Shown in pieces: positions 39,852 to 44,310 of a stretch of DNA of 44,310 nucleotides. Within the stretch, counting starts at the first letter, position 1. The number at the start of each line of letters is the position of its first letter. The notes under the pieces are model-generated. The model had not been told where the DNA came from. It searched no databases and saw nothing but the letters and a program-made list of their open reading frames with translations. The stretch covers positions 1 through 44,310 of the forward strand of contig JANXLV010000056.1 of the NCBI GenBank assembly GCA_025355005.1. The letters are read 5' to 3'. Origin of the DNA: Myxococcales bacterium (lineage in GTDB: Bacteria; Myxococcota_A; Polyangia; Polyangiales; Polyangiaceae). The position numbers and the translations under genes are program-made.

Positions 39852-40552
39852 TGCGCGCTCCCTCCCGCTTCCTCGCGCGCCTGCGCTTGACGCTCATTGC
39901 GTTGGCGCTGTCCTTCGCCTTCGTCGAAAGAGGCGACGCGCGCGCAGACGAACCCGCGCCCGCCGCACCGAAGACGCTGCCCGAGCGCGGCGCGAACTAC
40001 ACGTGGGACAAGGCGCTCCTGCGGGCGGGCTACTCCTATCGCGACGCGATGGATCGTCCGATGACGGACAAGCTGTCGTCGGGTCTGCCCACGGTGATCG
40101 CGATGCGCGCATACGTTCTGAAGGACGGCTCGAACGATCCGGTCGCCCTCTCCATCCGCACCTGTCGCGTGGTCTACGATCTCTGGGACGAGGTGTATCG
40201 CATCCGCGTGTCCTCCTCCGGTGGCGAGCGCGAGAGCGCCGCGGTGAACGTGGAGGGCGTCCTGCGCCAGTGTGCCGAGGTGCGTGACCAGGCCATCGCC
40301 GACCGCTCGCTCCTCGAGGTGGGGAAGGCGTACTACCTGGGTGTCATCGTCGAGGTGAATCCGATCTCGCCGCAGATGCTCGACCAGATGCGTCGGTGGG
40401 TGAGCAAGCCCGCGGGCGCCACGAGCATCGGCCCGGGCGACGCGCTCTTCGGCTCGTTCGTGGGCCTGTTCGTGCGGCAAATCGGCAGCGCGGACCGTAC
40501 GGTCCGCTTCAAGACGCCAATCTTCACGCCCCCGCCTCCACCGTCGCCGTAG
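39848..40552 (+). CDS. Hypothetical exported protein coupled to the BamA-like gene
   Basis: 234 residues. A signal peptide (residues 1-33, with RLRLTLIALALSFAFVERG) is followed by a mature region with FPxx-free alternating strands and helices: LPTVIAMRAYVLKDGS, RTCRVVYDLWDEVYRIRV, then GKAYYLGVIVEVNPISP. It ends in a proline run. The DUF4390-like type of small periplasmic protein is a weak possibility. ATG 39848 overlaps the upstream stop by 4 nt, and ATG 39851 follows directly. The tight coupling suggests it works with the outer-membrane protein. Confidence 0.65.
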   Translation: MMRAPSRFLARLRLTLIALALSFAFVERGDARADEPAPAAPKTLPERGANYTWDKALLRAGYSYRDAMDRPMTDKLSSGLPTVIAMRAYVLKDGSNDPVALSIRTCRVVYDLWDEVYRIRVSSSGGERESAAVNVEGVLRQCAEVRDQAIADRSLLEVGKAYYLGVIVEVNPISPQMLDQMRRWVSKPAGATSIGPGDALFGSFVGLFVRQIGSADRTVRFKTPIFTPPPPPSP

Positions 40553-40601
40553 CCGTCGCCGTCGCCATACCCGCAGTGCGACCAAAACTTTCGGTGGGTG
40601 G

Positions 40602-41150
40602 ATGCGTCCAACAGGCATGCAGCGCGTACTCGCGTTCCTTTTCATGCTTTCGCTCGTCACGTTCGCCGTTCTTTCGCCGGAGGAGAGCGCCCGCGCAAGC
40701 GGTCAGAGCTCCCGCCGCGCGACCAAGATCATGGTCTCCAAGTCCGGCCACGAGATGAAGCTCTACGACAGCGCCGGGCTCATCGGCACCTACACCGTGT
40801 CCATAGGGAATGGCGGCACCGGACCCAAGCTGCGCGAGGGCGACCGGGTGACGCCCGTCGGCAACTATCACGTCACGTGGAAGGGGCCGTCGCGCTTCGG
40901 CACGTTCATGCTGCTCGACTATCCGAACGCGGACGATCGTGCGCGCTTTGCAAAGCTCAAGGCCACGGGCGCCATCTCGAAGAACGCGCGCATCGGCGGC
41001 GACGTGGGCATCCACGGCGGCGGTCCGGTCTACGCCAAGGGCGACGAGATCAACGACTGGACTCTTGGCTGTGTCGCCGTGGATGACGACCAGATCAAGG
41101 AGGTCGCGCCCATGGTCGCGCCGGGCACGCTGGTCGTCATCGAGGACTGA
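40602..41150 (+). CDS. L,D-transpeptidase family protein (ErfK/YbiS/YcfS/YnhG type)
   Basis: 182 residues. A signal peptide (about residues 1-33) leads to a YkuD-type catalytic domain: KIMVSKSGHEMKLYDSAG, then TPVGNYHV, IGGDVGIHGGG with the conserved His-Gly, and DWTLGCVAVDD with the catalytic Cys (the usual SxGC(I/V)). It acts in the periplasm, making 3-3 peptidoglycan crosslinks or attaching proteins to the wall. The domain ends soon after the Cys, with no extra repeats. I start at ATG 40602; ATG 40617 would also keep the signal peptide. It lies 15 bases before uvrC. Confidence 0.85.
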   Translation: MRPTGMQRVLAFLFMLSLVTFAVLSPEESARASGQSSRRATKIMVSKSGHEMKLYDSAGLIGTYTVSIGNGGTGPKLREGDRVTPVGNYHVTWKGPSRFGTFMLLDYPNADDRARFAKLKATGAISKNARIGGDVGIHGGGPVYAKGDEINDWTLGCVAVDDDQIKEVAPMVAPGTLVVIED

Positions 41151-41165
41151 GGCTATAGACCGGGC

Positions 41166-43178
41166 GTGCTGCCCGAGGTCGTCACGCAGAAGCTTCTGAG
41201 CCTGCCCGCGCAGCCAGGCGTCTACCTGTTCAAGGACAAGAAGGGCGTCGTCGTATACGTGGGCAAGGCCAAGAGCCTCCGCTCGCGCGTGAGGAGCTAC
41301 TTCCAGCCCGGCACCTCCGACGTGCGCTTCTTCATTCCTTTCCTGGAGAAGACCGTCGGCGATCTCGAGACCATCGTCACGCTGACCGAGAAGGAAGCGC
41401 AGATCCTCGAAAACAGCCTCATCAAGCAGCACCAGCCGCGTTACAACGTGAAGCTGCGCGACGACAAGGAGTACCTGTCGGTGCGCCTCTCGCTCGCAGA
41501 CGAATGGCCGCGCCTCTCGCTCGTGCGCAAACCCAAGGCGGACGGCTCGCGCTACTTCGGTCCGTACCACTCGGCGACCGCCGCGCGTCGCACGCTACAC
41601 CTTGTAAACAAGCACTTCCAGCTGCGCACGTGCACCGACTCCGACATGGCGTCGCGCAAGCGCCCCTGCCTGCAGCACCAGATCAAGCGGTGCCCCGCGC
41701 CGTGCGTGTACGAGGTGAGCCACGACTTCTACGACGACCAGGTCCACGCCGTGGCGATGTTCCTCGCAGGCAAACACGACGAGCTCTCGCGCGAGCTACG
41801 CGAGAAGATGAAGAGCTCGGTGGAGAGCCTCTCGTTCGAGCTCGCCGCGGTCTATCGCGATCAGCTCAACGCCATCGAGAAGGTGCGGCAGGCGCAGCGC
41901 GTGGTCACTACGGACCTGACCGACCGCGACGTGTTCGGCATCCATCGCGAGGCAGAGATCGCAGAGGTCGCGATCCTCCACGTGCGCTCGGGTCGACTGT
42001 CGGACGTGTCGGGCATCTCGCTGCGCGGCATCGAGATCCCGGACGAGGAGCTGCTGTCGGGTGTGATCGTGCAGCACTACGCGCGCGACGTGGAAGCCGA
42101 AGGCGCGATCGCGCACATGCCGAGCGAGCTTTTGTTGCCAGTGCTGCCAGAGGCGTCCGCTGGCCTCTCCGACTATCTCTCCGAGGTCTGTGGTCACAAG
42201 GTGGCGCTCGTGGAGCCGCAGCGCGGGCCGCGCGCGCGCCTGCTGGAGATGGCCGCCGAGCAGGCAAAGCATCTCTTCGCGGAGAAACGCCGCGCGTCCG
42301 ATGACGTGCTCGAGCGGCTCGGTCAGATCAAGGAGAAGCTGCGCCTCCCGACTCTGCCGCGGCGCATCGAGTGCTGTGACATCTCGCATCTGGGCGGTGG
42401 CGACACCGTGGGCGCGATCGTCGCTCTCAAGGACGGCGAGCCGGACAGGACGCGCTACCGCACCTTCAACGTGAAGACCGTGGGCTCGGCGGCTGGCGAA
42501 GAGGGGCGGCTGGGCGACGACTACGGCGCGATGTACGAGGTGCTCGCGCGCCGATTTCGGCGGGCTACGTCGCCCAACTCCACGCGCGTGGTCGAGGCGA
42601 AGGTTGCGGTTCTGGGAGAGGGTGAGGGTGAGGCGAAGGTCGACGAGGAGGCGAAGGAGTGGGAGCTTCCTGACCTCTTCGTCGTGGATGGTGGACGTGG
42701 GCAGCTTGCTGTGGCGCTCGCCGCTGCTCGGGACCTGGGCCTGCACGATCTTCCCATCGTCGCGCTGGCGAAGGAGAAGGAGAACGTGCTCGGCGACACA
42801 CTCGTCGATCGCGTCTACTTGCCTGGGCAGAAGAACCCTATCCCGCTCCGCAGCCACACCTCTTCACTCTTCTTCCTGGCGCGGGCGCGCGACGAGGCGC
42901 ACCGCTTCTCGAACTTTGCTCGTGAGCGTCTGGGCAAGAAGAAGCGCATCCGATCCGGGCTCGAGGACGTGAAGGGGATCGGCCCGGTGGTCCGAAAGTC
43001 CATCCTCCGCGCGCTGGGCGGCCTCACCTCGATCGCAGGCGCGACGGACGAGCAGCTCCTCGCGATCCAGGGGGTCACCCAGCGACACGTGAAGGCGCTC
43101 CGCGCGCATCTCGAGCAGCATCCGCCGGTGTCGCGAAAGCCCCGCGGTGCCAACGACGAGCCCGAGGCTGCCAACTGA
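41166..43178 (+). CDS. uvrC: UvrABC excinuclease subunit C
   Basis: 670 residues; makes both incisions in nucleotide excision repair with UvrA and UvrB. A GIY-YIG nuclease lies at the N-terminus (PGVYLFKDKKGVVVYVGKAK, with GVY/YVG in the signature). The four cysteines of the 4Fe-4S cluster follow (RTCTDSD...RKRPCLQHQIKRCPAPC), then a UVR helix near 205-240. The RNase H-like second nuclease has IECCDISHLGGGDTVGAIV near 403 and DLFVVDGGRGQLAVA. A helix-hairpin-helix pair closes the protein (LEDVKGIGPVVRKSILRALG). It is longer than the usual ~600-620, partly through an insertion near 470-500 rich in Glu/Ala/Lys (LGEGEGEAKVDEEAKEWE). The start is GTG 41166. Confidence 0.95.
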   Translation: MLPEVVTQKLLSLPAQPGVYLFKDKKGVVVYVGKAKSLRSRVRSYFQPGTSDVRFFIPFLEKTVGDLETIVTLTEKEAQILENSLIKQHQPRYNVKLRDDKEYLSVRLSLADEWPRLSLVRKPKADGSRYFGPYHSATAARRTLHLVNKHFQLRTCTDSDMASRKRPCLQHQIKRCPAPCVYEVSHDFYDDQVHAVAMFLAGKHDELSRELREKMKSSVESLSFELAAVYRDQLNAIEKVRQAQRVVTTDLTDRDVFGIHREAEIAEVAILHVRSGRLSDVSGISLRGIEIPDEELLSGVIVQHYARDVEAEGAIAHMPSELLLPVLPEASAGLSDYLSEVCGHKVALVEPQRGPRARLLEMAAEQAKHLFAEKRRASDDVLERLGQIKEKLRLPTLPRRIECCDISHLGGGDTVGAIVALKDGEPDRTRYRTFNVKTVGSAAGEEGRLGDDYGAMYEVLARRFRRATSPNSTRVVEAKVAVLGEGEGEAKVDEEAKEWELPDLFVVDGGRGQLAVALAAARDLGLHDLPIVALAKEKENVLGDTLVDRVYLPGQKNPIPLRSHTSSLFFLARARDEAHRFSNFARERLGKKKRIRSGLEDVKGIGPVVRKSILRALGGLTSIAGATDEQLLAIQGVTQRHVKALRAHLEQHPPVSRKPRGANDEPEAAN

Positions 43179-43353
43179 GTTGCCTCTTCGGGGCGCGTGG
43201 CTGAGGGCGAGGGTGACAAACCACGTGGAATAGCCACATCGTGTGGCGTGCACTGGCGGCACGGGCCATGCTACGGTGTTGACGCTACTCCGCTGCGAGC
43301 CGTCCGTGATAGGTTCGCCGCCGCGTGTGTAAACTGAACGTGGAGCGAATCCA

Positions 43354-44310
43354 ATGATCGTTGCGAAGAGGCCCCTCACCAACGCCACCAAGGCCACAAA
43401 GGCCACCAAGTTCCTGCTCGTGGGCACTGCGTGCGCGCTGATGGGCGGAGCCGTTTTCGGCTGCCTCAGCCGCCCCGTCGCCAAGCAGGACCCCACCACG
43501 AAGGTGAACTTCACGACGAACGTCGCGCAGAAAGCGGTCGACAAGATCGACCTGCTGATGGCCGTCGACAACTCCGCCTCCATGCTCGACAAGCAGCAGT
43601 TCCTCGGAGAGGCCGTCCCCGACCTCCTGAACCGTCTGCTCACGCCGAACTGCGTGAACTCCACCTCCGGCGTCGCCACTGGCGCGGCCGCAGACCTCTC
43701 CAAGCCCGACGGTTCGCAGTGCGCCTCCGGCAGCGAGCCCGAGTTCAAGCCGATCAGCGACATTCACATCGCGCTCCTCTCCTCCTCGCTCGGCGCCTTC
43801 GGCGACAAGAACGTCTGCTCCGACGACCCGCCGCTGAACGATCACGGTCACCTCCTCACGCGCACGGCCATGGGCACCTCCGGGGACGCCCCCGCCGGCT
43901 TTCTCGCTTGGTTTCCCTCCGTCGAGGCGAACAAGACCAAGACGCCGCCTGCGAAGCCCATCACGGTTCCCGCCACGATCATCAAGGACTTCCAGGATCT
44001 TGTGCTCGGCGTCGGCCAGACCGGCTGCGGTCTCGAGGCGCAACTCGAGAGCGTCTATCACTTCCTCATCCAGCCCGATCCGTGGAACACCATAACCATC
44101 GGCGGTGACAACGTCGCGCACTACACTGGCGTCGACGAGACCATCCTGGCGCAGCGCGCCGCGTTCCTTCGCCCCGACTCGCTCCTTGCCGTCGTCATGC
44201 TCTCGGACGAGGACGACTCCTTCTCCGATCCGCTGTCGGTCGGCGGCGAAGGCTGGGCCTTCTCGGTCTCCAGCTTCCCGCAGAGCTCGCAACAGCGCTC
44301 CGGTGGCAAT
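43354..44310 (+). CDS. Lipoprotein with von Willebrand A-like MIDAS motif (3' truncated by window end)
   Basis: The first 319 residues of an open frame that runs off the window. The N-terminus contains a short repeat (NATKATKATK) before a hydrophobic segment and lipobox VFGC (Cys37), so the protein is lipid-anchored. IDLLMAVDNSASMLDKQQFL near 65-84 contains the DxSxS metal-ion-dependent adhesion site of vWA domains. A later ESVYHFLIQPDPW and LLAVVMLSDEDD fit the remaining Rossmann-like strands. Several cysteine pairs suggest disulfides. The start is ATG 43354. A surface adhesion or complex-assembly role is a family inference. No clear promoter was found in the 175 bases upstream. Confidence 0.75.
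   Translation, partial: MIVAKRPLTNATKATKATKFLLVGTACALMGGAVFGCLSRPVAKQDPTTKVNFTTNVAQKAVDKIDLLMAVDNSASMLDKQQFLGEAVPDLLNRLLTPNCVNSTSGVATGAAADLSKPDGSQCASGSEPEFKPISDIHIALLSSSLGAFGDKNVCSDDPPLNDHGHLLTRTAMGTSGDAPAGFLAWFPSVEANKTKTPPAKPITVPATIIKDFQDLVLGVGQTGCGLEAQLESVYHFLIQPDPWNTITIGGDNVAHYTGVDETILAQRAAFLRPDSLLAVVMLSDEDDSFSDPLSVGGEGWAFSVSSFPQSSQQRSGGN

Noticed and set aside
40530..40575. CCGTCG/CCGTAG-type short repeats after the 234-residue protein gene
   Set aside because: Short triplet-like low complexity at a proline-coding end; too small and imperfect to call a repeat element.
43179..43353. Promoter for the vWA-like lipoprotein gene
   Set aside because: TTGACG at 43279 is present, but no acceptable -10 element lies 15-19 bases downstream.
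1..44310. CRISPR array, rRNA or insertion sequence
   Set aside because: No regularly spaced repeats, rRNA signatures or transposase genes with terminal inverted repeats were seen.

Overview
The window is GC-rich with a very strong G/C preference at third codon positions. Outer-membrane assembly proteins, a Tat-exported protein and several large lipoproteins point to a Gram-negative bacterium. A membrane pyrophosphatase, a 1451-residue metzincin lipoprotein and c-type cytochrome/DUF1501 exported proteins, together with an Mx8-like integrase arrangement, make a myxobacterium-like member of the Myxococcota (former Deltaproteobacteria, Polyangia-like) the best guess. That is inference from gene content, not from a phylogenetic marker.

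Layout. 1-5545 (+): 3' end of a proton-pumping pyrophosphatase gene with a strong terminator, then an endonuclease/exonuclease/phosphatase-family enzyme, a BamA/TamA-type outer-membrane protein and an unknown membrane protein. 5555-15994 (-): one tight operon in the order cytochrome P450, AddB-like nuclease, AddA helicase-nuclease, M3 peptidase lipoprotein. 16081-21543 (+): a lipid kinase and a giant metzincin lipoprotein. 21549-26200 (-): a three-gene exported cassette (c-type cytochrome lipoprotein, DUF1549/DUF1588-like haem protein, Tat-exported DUF1501-like protein). 26349-27545 (+): a class III adenylyl cyclase.

27563-37389 is a 9.8-kb integrated element in a tRNA-Arg(CCT) gene, bounded by exact 44-bp repeats (attL/attR). 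All its genes are on the + strand. It carries small HTH/excisionase-like proteins, a P4-type primase-helicase whose 3' end contains two mirror-image sets of GTGAC iterons (a candidate origin), a sigma-region-4-like regulator, one tail/baseplate-like protein, a ribbon-helix-helix repressor with a palindromic operator, and a tyrosine integrase. No terminase, portal or major capsid gene is recognised, so it looks like a phage satellite or a reduced prophage. Its most striking property is that the attachment core lies inside the integrase reading frame. Integration swaps a 103-residue C-terminal tail, stranded at the far end at 27607-27917, for 6 residues read antisense from the tRNA. The excised circle would rejoin the two parts exactly in frame. 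Phage Mx8 of Myxococcus is the known precedent for this layout.

37420-44310 (mostly +): the regenerated tRNA-Arg (-), a maleylacetoacetate isomerase, a second BamA/TamA-like protein with a small exported partner, an L,D-transpeptidase, UvrC, and a lipoprotein with a von Willebrand A-like MIDAS motif that runs off the window. No rRNA, CRISPR array or insertion sequence was seen. No gene-free stretch exceeds 300 bases unless the displaced integrase tail in 27546-27983 is counted as non-coding.
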